Shown here: positions 15,342 to 24,726 of the stretch, piece by piece | How the letters are laid out: each line of letters starts with the position of its first letter | How positions within the stretch are numbered: position 1 is the first letter of the stretch | Assembly: GCA_947073765.1 (NCBI GenBank) | Contig: CAMTMZ010000013.1 | Coordinates: forward strand, 1 to 55,905 | DNA length: 55,905 nt | Reading direction: 5' to 3' | DNA from: an uncultured Bacillota bacterium | GTDB lineage: Bacteria; Bacillota; Clostridia; Oscillospirales; Oscillospiraceae | Position numbers and translations under genes: made by a program | The notes under the pieces: generated by a model | Databases searched by the model: none | What the model was told of the DNA's origin: nothing | Seen by the model: only the letters and a program-made list of their open reading frames with translations

Positions 15342-15590
15342 TCAATCTTTCCAGTCCCACCAGTTTTGCTTATCCGGCGGGCATTGGCCGTGTTCGGCGT
15401 AGTGGACCGCCAGACGGTAGACATACAGCACACACCGGTCCACCTGACAGCCCTGGGACAGGCAGTCCCGGCGGTAGAGCTCCTCCGGGTTCTGGCCTCT
15501 CAGGCTGTCTAGGGTAGGACAGCCGATCCGCTCCAGATGTTTGGCCATATTGGGCCCCACGCCTGGGATTTTTTGCAGCTCCGACTTCAT
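15342..15590 (-). CDS. Helix-hairpin-helix protein, Cdd1-like
   Basis: An 82-residue protein with an N-terminal helix-hairpin-helix (LQKIPGVGPNMAKHLERIGC, about residues 5-24), then a conserved Cys/Trp-rich region ending NWWDWKD. It resembles the small 'pathogenicity locus' Cdd1-type HhH proteins common in Clostridia and presumably binds DNA or RNA; no function is established. Its ATG overlaps the asnS stop (TGATG), so translation is coupled to asnS. Confidence 0.75.
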   Translation of the reverse strand: MKSELQKIPGVGPNMAKHLERIGCPTLDSLRGQNPEELYRRDCLSQGCQVDRCVLYVYRLAVHYAEHGQCPPDKQNWWDWKD

Positions 15591-16984
15591 CAGAACTCTG
15601 CGTTGCCCACGGTGCGGGGGTGGGGCAGGGTGTCTCGGATGTTGTTGATGCCGGTGAGGTACATTACCATCCGCTCAAAGCCCATGCCGTACCCTGCGTG
15701 GCGGCAGGAACCGTACCGACGCAGGTCGCAGTACCACCAGTAGTCCTTAGGATCCATGCCCAGTTCCGTGATCCGGGCCTCCAGCAGATTCAGCCGCTCC
15801 TCACGCTGGCTTCCGCCGATGATCTCCCCGATGCCGGGCACCAGGCAGTCGGCGGCTGCCACAGTCTTGCCGTCGTCGTTGAGGCGCATATAGAAGGCCT
15901 TGATCTCCTTGGGGTAGTCGGTGACGAAGACGGGGCGTTTGTACACCTGCTCGGTGAGATAGCGCTCATGCTCGGTCTGCAGGTCGCAGCCCCACTCCAC
16001 CTTAAAGTTAAACTGATCGTTGTTCTTTTGCAGAATCTCCACCGCCTCGGTGTAGCTCACCCGGGCGAAATCAGAGGAGGCCACGTGCTCCAGCCGCTCC
16101 TTCAGGCCCTTGTCCACAAAGGAGTTGAAGAAAGCGATCTCATCAGGGCACTTTTCCAGCACAGTTTTGATCACGTACTTGATCATGGCCTCGGCGTTGT
16201 CCATATAGTCGCCCAGGTCGGCAAATGCCATCTCCGGCTCAATCATCCAAAACTCAGCGGCGTGGCGCTGGGTGTTGGAGTTCTCCGCCCGGAAGGTGGG
16301 GCCGAAGGTATACACGTTGCCAAAGGCCATAGCGAAGTTCTCGGCGTTGAGCTGGCCGGAGACAGTCAGGCTGGTCTGCCTGCCGAAGAAGTCTCTGGAG
16401 TAGTCCACCTGGCCGTCTCCGGTTCTGGGCGGATTGTTCAGGTCCAGGGTGGTCACCTGGAACATCTCTCCTGCCCCCTCGCAGTCGCTGCCGGTGATGA
16501 TGGGGGTGTGGACATAGACAAAGCCCTGGTCCTGGAAAAAGCAGTGAACGGCGTGGGCGGCCACAGAGCGCACCCGAAAGGCGGCGGAGAACAGGTTGGT
16601 ACGGGGGCGCAGGTGCTGAATGGTGCGCAGAAACTCAATGCTGTGGCGCTTCTTCTGAAGGGGGTAGTCAGGGGTGGAAGGGCCCTCCACAGCAATGGAG
16701 GCGGCCTTCACCTCCAGGGGCTGCTTGGCTTCGGGGGTGAGCACCACCTCACCCTTCACAATAAGGGCAGTCCCCACGTTTTGGGCAGCGATCTCCTTAA
16801 AGTTATCTAAAGCGCCGGCGTCCATAACCACCTGAAGGTTTTTAAAGCAGGAGCCGTCATTGAGCTCAATAAACCCAAAGGTTTTCATATCCCGGATGGT
16901 CCGGGCCCAGCCCATAACGGTAACAGTCTGCCCGCCCAGGTGCTCTGAGCTGGCAAAAATGGCGGCGATGGTGGTGCGTTCCAT
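15590..16984 (-). CDS. asnS: Asparaginyl-tRNA synthetase
   Basis: Charges tRNA-Asn with asparagine. A 464-residue class IIb enzyme. An N-terminal OB-fold (about 15-105) contains [20 protein letters not shown]. The catalytic domain has motif 2 [24 protein letters not shown] and motif 3 [15 protein letters not shown], and RHAAEF is the usual AsnRS signature. AGAGGA lies upstream of ATG 16984, preceded by a TTGTCA-17-TATAAT promoter. It is co-transcribed with the small HhH gene. Confidence 0.96.
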   Translation of the reverse strand: MERTTIAAIFASSEHLGGQTVTVMGWARTIRDMKTFGFIELNDGSCFKNLQVVMDAGALDNFKEIAAQNVGTALIVKGEVVLTPEAKQPLEVKAASIAVEGPSTPDYPLQKKRHSIEFLRTIQHLRPRTNLFSAAFRVRSVAAHAVHCFFQDQGFVYVHTPIITGSDCEGAGEMFQVTTLDLNNPPRTGDGQVDYSRDFFGRQTSLTVSGQLNAENFAMAFGNVYTFGPTFRAENSNTQRHAAEFWMIEPEMAFADLGDYMDNAEAMIKYVIKTVLEKCPDEIAFFNSFVDKGLKERLEHVASSDFARVSYTEAVEILQKNNDQFNFKVEWGCDLQTEHERYLTEQVYKRPVFVTDYPKEIKAFYMRLNDDGKTVAAADCLVPGIGEIIGGSQREERLNLLEARITELGMDPKDYWWYCDLRRYGSCRHAGYGMGFERMVMYLTGINNIRDTLPHPRTVGNAEF

Positions 16985-17040
16985 AATATCCTCTCCAAAT
17001 CGTGCAAAATAGTCGGTCCAGCCGGAACCTATCTTAATCT

Positions 17041-17069
17041 ATTATAATGCTTTTTTTTTCGCTTGACAA
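17041..17069 (-). promoter_or_regulatory. asnS promoter
   Basis: On the minus strand TTGTCA (17064-17069), a 17-bp A-rich spacer and TATAAT (17041-17046), about 57 bases before the asnS start. Confidence 0.75.
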
Positions 17070-17116
17070 GTCCCGGAAGGGATGTTTATTTTGCGTGCAG
17101 AATCTGCGCGGATGTC

Positions 17117-17145
17117 TTTACAGGCAGAGAATGGTATGCTATACT
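17117..17145 (+). promoter_or_regulatory. Phosphorelay operon promoter
   Basis: TTTACA (17117-17122), 17 bp, TATACT (17140-17145), with an extended -10 TG at 17137-17138. It gives a leader of about 90 nt that contains a hairpin (17199-17222) directly before the ribosome-binding site of the kinase gene. Confidence 0.7.
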
Positions 17146-17239
17146 ATAACCTGAAAAATTATTTGCTCAAATTGTAAACCAATCAAAAAGCGGCTTCGTT
17201 GGTCAGCCAGGAGCCTGACCAAAAAGGAGTGAGGAAGAT

Positions 17240-19786
17240 ATGCGATACAGCAAGGCGGGGGAAAACCAAAGCAAGTGGAGCAGCTGGAGGATTCTCTGGG
17301 TGCTTGGTCTGGTTGTGGTGATTGCCGCCGCCGGGATGATCGTCAGCCAGCAGCTCTTGCTGGACAACGCCCGCACGATGGGGAAGAATCTGGTGACAAG
17401 CTACTCGAATGATGAGGACCGGACTTTAAGCGAGTACAGAAAGACCATCAACATGGGTATGGCCTACCTGGACGACTTTTCCACCCGTGATGTCGGGGCG
17501 GATGACCTGGAAGAGTGGCTTTTGAGCTTTTTTGAGAAAGGGTTTGACGGGGTCTACGCGGATAATCTGAATGCCTGCGCGGTGATATCGGGAAAGGTGG
17601 TATCCACCGACCCCGCGGTGGCCGTCCGCGCTCCGGAGGATTTTTTCTGGTACGCTGACGCCCTTGAGGCGGGGGGCAGTGTTATTTTTACTGACGCGTA
17701 CCTGTGCCCCGTCCACAATGAGATGACGGTCACAGCGGCTGCCGCCAACCCGAGCAACGGCACGGCTATGGCCTTTGAGCTGTCCCTGGAGCATCTGCGC
17801 AATATCCATGTGGAGGAGGAGCTTCCTGTGGGCGGCGCCTACTATGTGCTGGACAGCCAGGGCAGTCTGTTGTACTACAGCATACCCTTTGAGGCTGCCG
17901 AGGATGCGCTGAAAGATTATACCATGGATTTGTTCCAACGGGTCAACCGGGGAGAACTGGACGGAAAGGATAATGAGATCATCGGCATGCAGAAGCTCAC
18001 CCGGGGACTGTATTACCGGCACACCGAAAACGGCTGGCTGTGTATCCTTACCGTGCCCTACGAAACGCTTCTTCAAGGTGTGCAGAGCATCCTGGTGTGG
18101 TATGGCGGAGGTCTGGCCCTGTTTCTGGTCATCGCTGTGGCTATGTGGCTGCGGGACCGCAGGCTCAGCCGGACAGCGGAGCGGACAGTAGAGACCGTTC
18201 AGGTCTTGGGCAACATGTACTACGCTATCTACAGGGTCAATGTGGAGCAGGGCAGCTATGAGATGGTCAAAGGATCGGACTTTGTCCTGCACGAGCTCCA
18301 GGATGACCAGGGCAGCTATGACGATTTGATCCAGGTTATTGTCTCCAGCCTGGATGAGTGGACAGGGGAGGATTTTGTCAATAACTTCTCCCTGGAGAAC
18401 ATCAAAAACCTGGTAGATCAGCAGGTGCGGGACTTTGGCGGCGAGTTCCTCCGCCAGTTTGGCGATGAACAGCGCTGGATCAGTGTCCGCCTGCTTACCG
18501 ACCCTGAGCGCATTCCGAACGAGGCGGTTATCTGCTTCCGGGATGTGGAGAAGGAGAAGGAGGAACAGCAGCAGCAGGTCCGCCTGCTCAAGGGGGCCCT
18601 GGCCGCCGCCGAGCAGAGCGAGAAGTCCCAAAAGCAGTTCTTCTCTGTGATGAGTCACGACATGCGCACCCCCCTGAATATCATCATCGGTATGACAGGC
18701 CTGGCGCTCCAGCCCGACTGCGGCCGGGAGAAGATGGTGGGCTACCTCAACAAGATTGGGGGCGCCAGCCAGCAGCTGCTGGCCCTGATCAACGATATTC
18801 TGGAGATTTCCCGCCTGGAACAGGGCAACGTCTCTATGGAGATCAAACCCTTTGATCTGGTCCAGACACTGGAGAGCTGTCTATCCCCCTTCCAAGCCCA
18901 GGCGAAGGACCAGAAAAAGAAGTTCCAGGTGTCTATAGATGTAAAAAACAGAATGATAAAGGGAGACCCCGCCCGGCTGAGTCAGGTGATCAACAACCTG
19001 GTGTCCAACTCTATGAAGTTTACCCAGGGGGGAGACCGGCTCTCCGTCACCCTGCGGCAGATGGACGAGGGCAAGCGGAACAACTACCTCTTTGTGGTGG
19101 AGGACACCGGCTCCGGCATGTCGGAGGAGTTTCTGCCCAAGCTCTTTGACCCTTATGAACGGGAGGTGCGGTTTGGCGCCAAGGAGGTCATGGGGACCGG
19201 CCTGGGCATGCCCATCGTCAAAAACCTGATTACCCGTATGGGCGGGCAGATTGCGGTAAGCAGCACCCTGAGCAAAGGGACTACCTTCTCCGTTACCATC
19301 CCCTTTGACGTGGGGGAGGCCCCCCTTCCGCCTCTGGAGCGTGCCCCTGAGCAGGCCATGCCTCTGAAGGGACGGCAGATCCTTTTGGCAGAGGACAACT
19401 TCCTGAACATGGAAATTGCCACCGAGCTGCTGAAGATGCGGGGGGCGGAGGTGACCCCTGCGGAGGATGGACAGAAGGCTCTGGATACCTTCCAAGCCTC
19501 CCAGGCTCATTTCTTCGACGCAGTGCTGATGGATATGCAGATGCCCAACATGGACGGCTGCGAGGCCACCCGGGCTATCCGGGCTCTGGACCGGCCGGAT
19601 GCCCGTATCGTGCCCATCATCGCTCTTACGGCAAATGCCTTTGCGGAGGATATTACCCGCACCACCCAGGCCGGGATGGACGCCCACCTGGCCAAACCCA
19701 TCAACATTGAACAGCTGTGTGCCACATTGACCAAGCTGATGGCCGAGCGCGGGCGCGCCCGGGACGATAACAAAAAAGGGAAGTGA
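17240..19786 (+). CDS. Hybrid sensor histidine kinase with receiver domain
   Basis: An 848-residue membrane sensor kinase. TM1 is about residues 18-38, an extracytoplasmic Cache-like sensor spans about 39-280, and TM2 is about 283-304. A cytoplasmic PAS-like region (about 320-440) leads into a coiled coil. HisKA follows with phospho-acceptor H473 in SHDMRTPLN, then an HATPase with N box NNLVSNSMKFT and G boxes DTGSGMS and GTGLGMPI. The C-terminal receiver (about 710-840) has phospho-acceptor D765 in VLMDMQMPNMDG. It should autophosphorylate and pass phosphate through its receiver to the Hpt protein two genes on. AAAAAGGAG precedes ATG 17240. The following response regulator gene overlaps its stop. 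The stimulus is unknown. Confidence 0.93.
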   Translation: MRYSKAGENQSKWSSWRILWVLGLVVVIAAAGMIVSQQLLLDNARTMGKNLVTSYSNDEDRTLSEYRKTINMGMAYLDDFSTRDVGADDLEEWLLSFFEKGFDGVYADNLNACAVISGKVVSTDPAVAVRAPEDFFWYADALEAGGSVIFTDAYLCPVHNEMTVTAAAANPSNGTAMAFELSLEHLRNIHVEEELPVGGAYYVLDSQGSLLYYSIPFEAAEDALKDYTMDLFQRVNRGELDGKDNEIIGMQKLTRGLYYRHTENGWLCILTVPYETLLQGVQSILVWYGGGLALFLVIAVAMWLRDRRLSRTAERTVETVQVLGNMYYAIYRVNVEQGSYEMVKGSDFVLHELQDDQGSYDDLIQVIVSSLDEWTGEDFVNNFSLENIKNLVDQQVRDFGGEFLRQFGDEQRWISVRLLTDPERIPNEAVICFRDVEKEKEEQQQQVRLLKGALAAAEQSEKSQKQFFSVMSHDMRTPLNIIIGMTGLALQPDCGREKMVGYLNKIGGASQQLLALINDILEISRLEQGNVSMEIKPFDLVQTLESCLSPFQAQAKDQKKKFQVSIDVKNRMIKGDPARLSQVINNLVSNSMKFTQGGDRLSVTLRQMDEGKRNNYLFVVEDTGSGMSEEFLPKLFDPYEREVRFGAKEVMGTGLGMPIVKNLITRMGGQIAVSSTLSKGTTFSVTIPFDVGEAPLPPLERAPEQAMPLKGRQILLAEDNFLNMEIATELLKMRGAEVTPAEDGQKALDTFQASQAHFFDAVLMDMQMPNMDGCEATRAIRALDRPDARIVPIIALTANAFAEDITRTTQAGMDAHLAKPINIEQLCATLTKLMAERGRARDDNKKGK

Positions 19787-19791
19787 ACAAA

Positions 19792-21330
19792 ATGGCCCCG
19801 AAAAGGGAACAACGCTATACGATTCTGGTGGCCGACGATTCAGAAATGAACCGCTGCATCCTCCGCTCCATGCTGGAGGACTCCTACGACCTCATTGAGG
19901 CGGAGGACGGCCTTCAGGCCCTTGCCATCCTCCAGCAGCAGGAGCAGAAGATCTCTCTGGTCCTGCTGGACATTGTGATGCCCAATATGGACGGATTTGG
20001 CGTGCTGTCTGCCATGAACCAATACAACTGGATTGACAGCGTGCCGGTTATTATGATCTCAGCGGAGAGCACCCACGCCTTCATCGAGCGGGCCTACGAT
20101 ATGGGAGTGACCGACTATATCAGCCGGCCTTTTGATATGATGGTGGTGCAGCGCCGTGTCATTAACACCATTATGCTCTACGCCAAGCAGCGCCGCCTGG
20201 CCGCCATGGTGAATGAGCAGATCTACAAAAAGGAGAAGGTCAACAACCTGATGATCTCCATCCTCAGCCACATTGTGGAGTTCCGCAACGAGGAGAGCGG
20301 CCTGCATGTTATGCACATCCAGACCATGACGGAGATTCTGCTCAAAAGCCTGATGCGCAAAACCGACAAATATGGCCTGGACCGGGAAACAATCAACCTC
20401 ATCAGCAACGCCTCCACCCTCCACGATGTGGGTAAAATCTGTATTCCAAGCGAGATACTGAATAAGCCGGGGCGATTTACTGACGAGGAGTTCGCCATTA
20501 TGAAGCAGCACTCTCAAATGGGGGCTGATATGATGAAGGGGGTTCCCTTCCAGGATGAGCCTCTGGTAAAATACGCCTATGAGATCTGCCGCTGGCACCA
20601 CGAGCGCTACGACGGCAGGGGTTACCCAGACCGTCTGTCTGGGGAGGACATCCCTATCTCCGCCCAGGTGGTGGCCCTGGCCGACGTGTACGACGCGCTG
20701 ACCAGCGTCCGGGTCTATAAGCCGGCTCACTCCCATGAGAAAGCCTTGTCTATGATCCTCAACGGCGAGTGCGGCGCATTCCAGCCGTTGCTGCTGGAGT
20801 GTCTGGTAGAGAGCAGCGAGGCAATCCAGAGAGAGATGGCGGTAGACACCGTGGCCCGCAGCGACCAGCGGGCTACGGAAAACACAGTGGCCGAGATTAT
20901 GCAGTATGAGGATCTGTCCGCTGCTGACCGCACCCTGTGTGTCCTAGAGCAGGAGCGAACCATCCACCGCTTTTTCTACGCTGTATCCGATCAGATTTTG
21001 TTCGAATATACCGTTGATCCTCCTGTGCTCACCCTCTCTCCCACAGGCGCAAGGCGTTTAGGACTGGAGGAGACTACTGTAGACCCCTATCATAACAAGC
21101 AGGCGGGGGCGATTATCAACCTGGATCAGATTACAGAGCTGGCCCAGATGCTCCAGGACACCACGCCGGAGGAGCCGATGGTAGAGTTTGACTGCGACAT
21201 GCGTCTGGACGGCCAGCTGCAGTGCGGCCATATCATCAGCCGGTCCATGTGGTCCTCTGAGGAGCCTCCGCAATACATCGGCGTCATTGGCAAGGTGACA
21301 GTGCACAGGGAAAAGGAGGAGAACAAATGA
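19792..21330 (+). CDS. Response regulator with HD-GYP phosphodiesterase domain
   Basis: A 512-residue RpfG-like regulator. The receiver (residues about 8-125) has D60 in VLLDIVMPNMDG. The HD-GYP domain (about 155-345) keeps H211-D212 in LHDVGK and the HHERYDGRGYP motif, so it is probably an active cyclic-di-GMP phosphodiesterase. A C-terminal PAS-like domain (about 385-505; FFYAVSDQILFEYTVD) is unusual for RpfG-type proteins. ATG 19792 follows AAAGGGAAG at a usable distance; a GTG at 19783 overlapping the kinase stop is the alternative. The stop overlaps the start of the Hpt gene. Output through c-di-GMP is inferred from the domain, not shown. Confidence 0.9.
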   Translation: MAPKREQRYTILVADDSEMNRCILRSMLEDSYDLIEAEDGLQALAILQQQEQKISLVLLDIVMPNMDGFGVLSAMNQYNWIDSVPVIMISAESTHAFIERAYDMGVTDYISRPFDMMVVQRRVINTIMLYAKQRRLAAMVNEQIYKKEKVNNLMISILSHIVEFRNEESGLHVMHIQTMTEILLKSLMRKTDKYGLDRETINLISNASTLHDVGKICIPSEILNKPGRFTDEEFAIMKQHSQMGADMMKGVPFQDEPLVKYAYEICRWHHERYDGRGYPDRLSGEDIPISAQVVALADVYDALTSVRVYKPAHSHEKALSMILNGECGAFQPLLLECLVESSEAIQREMAVDTVARSDQRATENTVAEIMQYEDLSAADRTLCVLEQERTIHRFFYAVSDQILFEYTVDPPVLTLSPTGARRLGLEETTVDPYHNKQAGAIINLDQITELAQMLQDTTPEEPMVEFDCDMRLDGQLQCGHIISRSMWSSEEPPQYIGVIGKVTVHREKEENK

Positions 21331-21680
21331 CCATTCAAGAGTGCTACGCCGCCCTGGGGGGAGACTACCAGGAGGTATTGGGGCGGCTGTGCAGCGAAGC
21401 TCTGGTGCGGCGGTTTGTAGGTAAATTTCTCTCTGATCAGTCCTTTCAGCTGCTGGATACCGCTCTCAGCGCAGGCAATTATGAGGAGGCCTTCCGGGCT
21501 GCCCACACACTGAAAGGGGTGACCCAAAACCTGAGCTTCACAAAGCTGTACCAGTCCAGCCACGAAATTACAGAGGCGCTGCGCACCAAAAATTACGATC
21601 TGGCCGTGCAGCTGCTGCCCAAAGTGGAGGAGGACTACGCCCAAACCGCCGCCGCGATTCACGCCTATCAGGGCGGCTGA
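21327..21680 (+). CDS. Hpt-domain phosphotransfer protein
   Basis: A 117-residue single-domain histidine phosphotransfer protein, all-helical, with phospho-acceptor H60 in AAHTLKGV. In hybrid kinase relays such a protein carries phosphate from the kinase's own receiver to the receiver of a separate regulator. Here its partners are encoded directly upstream. The start overlaps the HD-GYP gene stop by ATGA. The operon ends in a clear terminator. Confidence 0.93.
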   Translation: MTIQECYAALGGDYQEVLGRLCSEALVRRFVGKFLSDQSFQLLDTALSAGNYEEAFRAAHTLKGVTQNLSFTKLYQSSHEITEALRTKNYDLAVQLLPKVEEDYAQTAAAIHAYQGG

Positions 21681-21694
21681 ACCCGTTTTACACA

Positions 21695-21721
21695 GGGCCA
21701 TCCGTTTGGATGGCCCTTTTT
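21695..21721 (+). terminator. Phosphorelay operon terminator
   Basis: GGGCCATCC-GTTT-GGATGGCCC (9-bp stem) followed by TTTTT, 14 bases after the Hpt stop. Confidence 0.92.
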
Positions 21722-21756
21722 GCGGCGGAATACCGCTTCCCTAACCGGATGTGTCG

Positions 21757-21765
21757 TGCTATAAT
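21757..21765 (+). promoter_or_regulatory. ktrB extended -10 promoter
   Basis: TGCTATAAT is a consensus extended -10 element 35 bases before the ktrB start. No good -35 is seen. Confidence 0.55.
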
Positions 21766-21800
21766 GGGGCCAATGCCAATTATTTTACGGGGGGACCGCT

Positions 21801-23126
21801 ATGAATAAAAAGAGGAGGCTATCTTCACCCCAGATCATCATCCTGGGCTTTTGGGCTGTTATCCTGACAGGCACCCTTCTGCTAATGCTGCCCATCGCTG
21901 CCCAAAGCGGCCGAAGCGCCCCCTTCTCCGACGCGCTGTTTACTGCGGTGTCCGCCGTCTGTGTCACCGGTCTGGTGGTCCAGGATACCGCCACCTATTG
22001 GAGCGGCTTTGGCCAGGCGGTGCTGCTGTGCCTGATCCAAGTTGGGGGAATGGGAGTGGTCACCTTTGCGGTGGTGATCGGCGCTACGGCGGGACAGCGA
22101 ATTTCCCTGAAGCAGAGGGGCCTGATGCGGGATGCCATCTCTGCCCACAAGCTGGGGGGAATCCTCCAGCTCACCGGCTTTATTGTAGCGGGCACTGCCG
22201 CTGTTGAGCTCACGGGGGCTGTGGTGCTGTCCAGCGTGTTCTGCCGGGAATTTGGCCTGTGGCGGGGACTGTGGTACGGTCTGTTTCACTCCGTATCCGC
22301 TTTCTGCAACGCCGGCTTTGACCTGATGGGGGTCCGCTCACCCTACTCTTCTCTTACGTCCTTTGCCGCGAACCCGGTGGTAAACCTTACGGTTATGGTC
22401 TTGATTATCACCGGAGGCATCGGCTTTCTCACCTGGGACGACGTGAAAACCAACCGCCTGCGCCTGCGCCGCTACCGGATGCAGACCAAGGTGGTGCTGG
22501 TCACCAGCGCGTTTCTGCTGGTTTTGCCGGCGGTATGCTTCCTTCTCTTTGAGTTTCGGCACTTGGCTCCGGTGGAGCGGCTGTGGGGAGCGCTGTTCCA
22601 GTCGGTAACGGCCCGCACCGCCGGCTTTAACACCGTCGACTTCAACACCCTCAGCGAAGGGGGTGTGGGGATAATGATCCTTCTGATGCTCACCGGCGGG
22701 GCTCCAGGCTCCACAGCGGGTGGGATGAAGGTGACCACCCTGGCGGTGATGGCGGCCACCGCCCTGGCGGTGTTCCGCCGCCAGGAGGACACCCACTTCT
22801 TTGGCCGGCGGGTGGACGAGGACACCGTGCGCAGCGCTATGGCTATCCTCACCCTGTATCTGGCGCTGTTCTTTTTTGGCGGTCTGCTCATCAGCCGGGT
22901 GGAGGGCCTGCCTCTGCTTACCTGCCTGTTTGAGACGGCCTCGGCGGTGGGAACGGTAGGAGTTACCATGGGGATCACCCCGCAGCTGAGTCAGCTGTCC
23001 CGGGCGGTGCTTATCGCGCTGATGTATTGCGGCCGGGTAGGCGCGCTCACTCTAGTGTTTGCCGCCCTGTCAGAGAGCAGGGGGAGCGCGGCCCGGCTGC
23101 CCAAGGAAAAACTGATTGTGGGATAA
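21801..23126 (+). CDS. ktrB: Potassium uptake channel subunit KtrB/TrkH family
   Basis: A 441-residue polytopic membrane protein of the Ktr/Trk/HKT superfamily, forming the K+-conducting (often Na+-coupled) pore. Four membrane-pore-membrane units are recognisable by their filter segments: AVSAVCVTGL (about 50-59), SVSAFCNAGF (about 163-172), SVTARTAGF (about 266-274) and TASAVGTVG (about 379-387), each with its conserved glycine. Length fits KtrB. It overlaps no gene upstream and is followed 10 bases later by ktrA, which regulates it. Confidence 0.93.
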   Translation: MNKKRRLSSPQIIILGFWAVILTGTLLLMLPIAAQSGRSAPFSDALFTAVSAVCVTGLVVQDTATYWSGFGQAVLLCLIQVGGMGVVTFAVVIGATAGQRISLKQRGLMRDAISAHKLGGILQLTGFIVAGTAAVELTGAVVLSSVFCREFGLWRGLWYGLFHSVSAFCNAGFDLMGVRSPYSSLTSFAANPVVNLTVMVLIITGGIGFLTWDDVKTNRLRLRRYRMQTKVVLVTSAFLLVLPAVCFLLFEFRHLAPVERLWGALFQSVTARTAGFNTVDFNTLSEGGVGIMILLMLTGGAPGSTAGGMKVTTLAVMAATALAVFRRQEDTHFFGRRVDEDTVRSAMAILTLYLALFFFGGLLISRVEGLPLLTCLFETASAVGTVGVTMGITPQLSQLSRAVLIALMYCGRVGALTLVFAALSESRGSAARLPKEKLIVG

Positions 23127-23136
23127 GGAGGACAGA

Positions 23137-23784
23137 ATGAAATCTGTACTGTTGATTGGGCTGGGCCGGTTTGGCCAGCATGTGGCCCAAAAGCTGAACG
23201 ACCTGGGCCACGAGGTAATGGCGGTGGACAGCGACGAGGAGCGGGTGAACAGGATCCTGCCCTATGTAACCGGCGCGCAGATAGGAGACAGCACCAGCCG
23301 GGACTTTCTTTCCGCGCTGGACGTTTCCAGCTTTGACACCTGTATTGTAGCAATTGGAGATAATTTTCAAAATTCGCTGGAGACCGCCGACCTGCTGAAA
23401 GAGCTGGGGGCAAAAAAAGTCATTGCCCGGGCCTCCAGGGGTGTGCAGGAGAAATTTCTCCTGCGCTGCGGGGCGGATGAGGTGGTCTACCCGGAGAAGC
23501 AGCTGGCCGCCTGGACGGCTATCCGCTGTACTTCCGACCACATCCTGGACTACATCGAGCTGGACGAGAATTACTCCATCTTTGAGCTGTCCACTCCAGA
23601 GGAGTGGAAGGGAAAAACTGTTGTCCAGCTGGATCTGCGCGGGCGGTACGGCATCAACATCCTGGGTCTGCGGAGGGAAGGACGGCTGGACATGAGCATC
23701 GGCCCTGACACCCTTTTGGACGCGGAGAGCTCCGTGCTTGTTCTGGGCCGGCATAAGCAAGTCAATAAGTGCCTGCATATCTGA
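23137..23784 (+). CDS. ktrA: Potassium channel gating subunit KtrA (RCK)
   Basis: A 215-residue cytoplasmic regulator that forms an octameric ring beneath KtrB and gates K+ uptake in response to nucleotides. The RCK_N Rossmann fold begins with LLIGLGRFGQHVA (GXGXXG), with the acidic ribose-binding AVDSDEE following. The RCK_C domain (about residues 140-215) is the type that binds cyclic-di-AMP in relatives. AAGGAGG precedes ATG 23137; the frame upstream to 23116 overlaps ktrB. The pair is transcribed from the ktrB promoter. Confidence 0.94.
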   Translation: MKSVLLIGLGRFGQHVAQKLNDLGHEVMAVDSDEERVNRILPYVTGAQIGDSTSRDFLSALDVSSFDTCIVAIGDNFQNSLETADLLKELGAKKVIARASRGVQEKFLLRCGADEVVYPEKQLAAWTAIRCTSDHILDYIELDENYSIFELSTPEEWKGKTVVQLDLRGRYGINILGLRREGRLDMSIGPDTLLDAESSVLVLGRHKQVNKCLHI

Positions 23785-23822
23785 TCAAAAAACCCGGCGC
23801 CCGCAGCTGCGGGCGCCGGGTT
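23785..23822 (-). terminator. sdaAA operon terminator (32-bp palindrome)
   Basis: Bases 23791-23806 and 23807-23822 are perfect reverse complements. On the minus strand the stem is followed by TTTTTT, so it ends the serine dehydratase operon. It may also halt ktrA readthrough. Confidence 0.85.
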
Positions 23823-23826
23823 CGCG

Positions 23827-24717
23827 CTATTCGTCTGTTTTCGCGGTACCGAAAATCTCCTGTTTCAACCGCTTTCCGGTGGGGGTGGCCGCAAGCCCTC
23901 CCTGCGCGGTCTCCCGCAGGGAGGCGGGCAAGGCCCTGCCCACCTCATAGAGGGCGGAGACGCACTCGTCCACCGGAATTTTACTTTCAATCCCCGCCAG
24001 GGCCATCTCCGCCGCGGACAAGGCGACCATTACCCCGGCCACGTTGCGCTTAATGCAGGGGATCTCCACCAGACCAGCCACCGGGTCACACACCAGGCCC
24101 AGCTGGTTTTTCAAGGCGATGGCACAGGCGTGAGCGGACTGAGCGGGGGTTCCGCCCTTCAGCTCCACCAGCGCTGCGGCGGCCATAGCGGCGGCCGCGC
24201 CGCACTCCGCCTGGCATCCTCCCTCAGCTCCGGCAAGGGTGGCCTGGCTGCTGATCACGGTTCCAATCCCTCCGGCGGTAAACAGGGCCATCACAGCCTG
24301 CTCCTGAGTGCACTGCCCATCCTCCAGAACAGACAGCACCGTCCCCGGCAGGATTCCGCAGGAGCCGGCGGTGGGGGCCGCCACAATCTTACCCATAGCA
24401 GCGTTGCATTCTGAGGTGGCCAAGGTCCGGGCGATGGCATGGTTGACAAAGGGCCCGGCAATGCCGCCGGTTTTTGCGTAGGCCAGCATTTTGGAGGCGT
24501 CCCCGCCGGACAGCCCGGAGGAGGAGCGCAGCGCCGGGTCCATCCCGGACTCCGCGGATTCCCGCATAACCTGAAGCCGCTGGGCCATCTGCGCATAGAC
24601 CACCTGCTCCTCCACGCCCAGCTGCCGGGCCTGGTCGGCCAAAATTACTCGGGAAATGGTGGCGTTTTCCTGCTCTGCCGCCTGGCAGAGCTCATCAATC
24701 CTTTGATACGTCAGCAT
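23827..24717 (-). CDS. sdaAA: L-serine dehydratase, alpha subunit (iron-sulfur)
   Basis: Catalytic subunit of the oxygen-sensitive [4Fe-4S] L-serine ammonia-lyase, converting serine to pyruvate and ammonia. At 296 residues it matches the family. Candidate cluster cysteines occur in APTAGSCGILPG, GGCQAECGAAAAMAA and EIPCIKRNVAG, all family signatures. It lies 9 bases after sdaAB, with TTCCTCC (AGGAGGAA) as its ribosome-binding site. It is the last gene of the aminotransferase-sdaAB-sdaAA operon, which suggests a role in amino-acid fermentation. Confidence 0.96.
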   Translation of the reverse strand: MLTYQRIDELCQAAEQENATISRVILADQARQLGVEEQVVYAQMAQRLQVMRESAESGMDPALRSSSGLSGGDASKMLAYAKTGGIAGPFVNHAIARTLATSECNAAMGKIVAAPTAGSCGILPGTVLSVLEDGQCTQEQAVMALFTAGGIGTVISSQATLAGAEGGCQAECGAAAAMAAAALVELKGGTPAQSAHACAIALKNQLGLVCDPVAGLVEIPCIKRNVAGVMVALSAAEMALAGIESKIPVDECVSALYEVGRALPASLRETAQGGLAATPTGKRLKQEIFGTAKTDE

Positions 24718-24726
24718 AAGTTCCTC

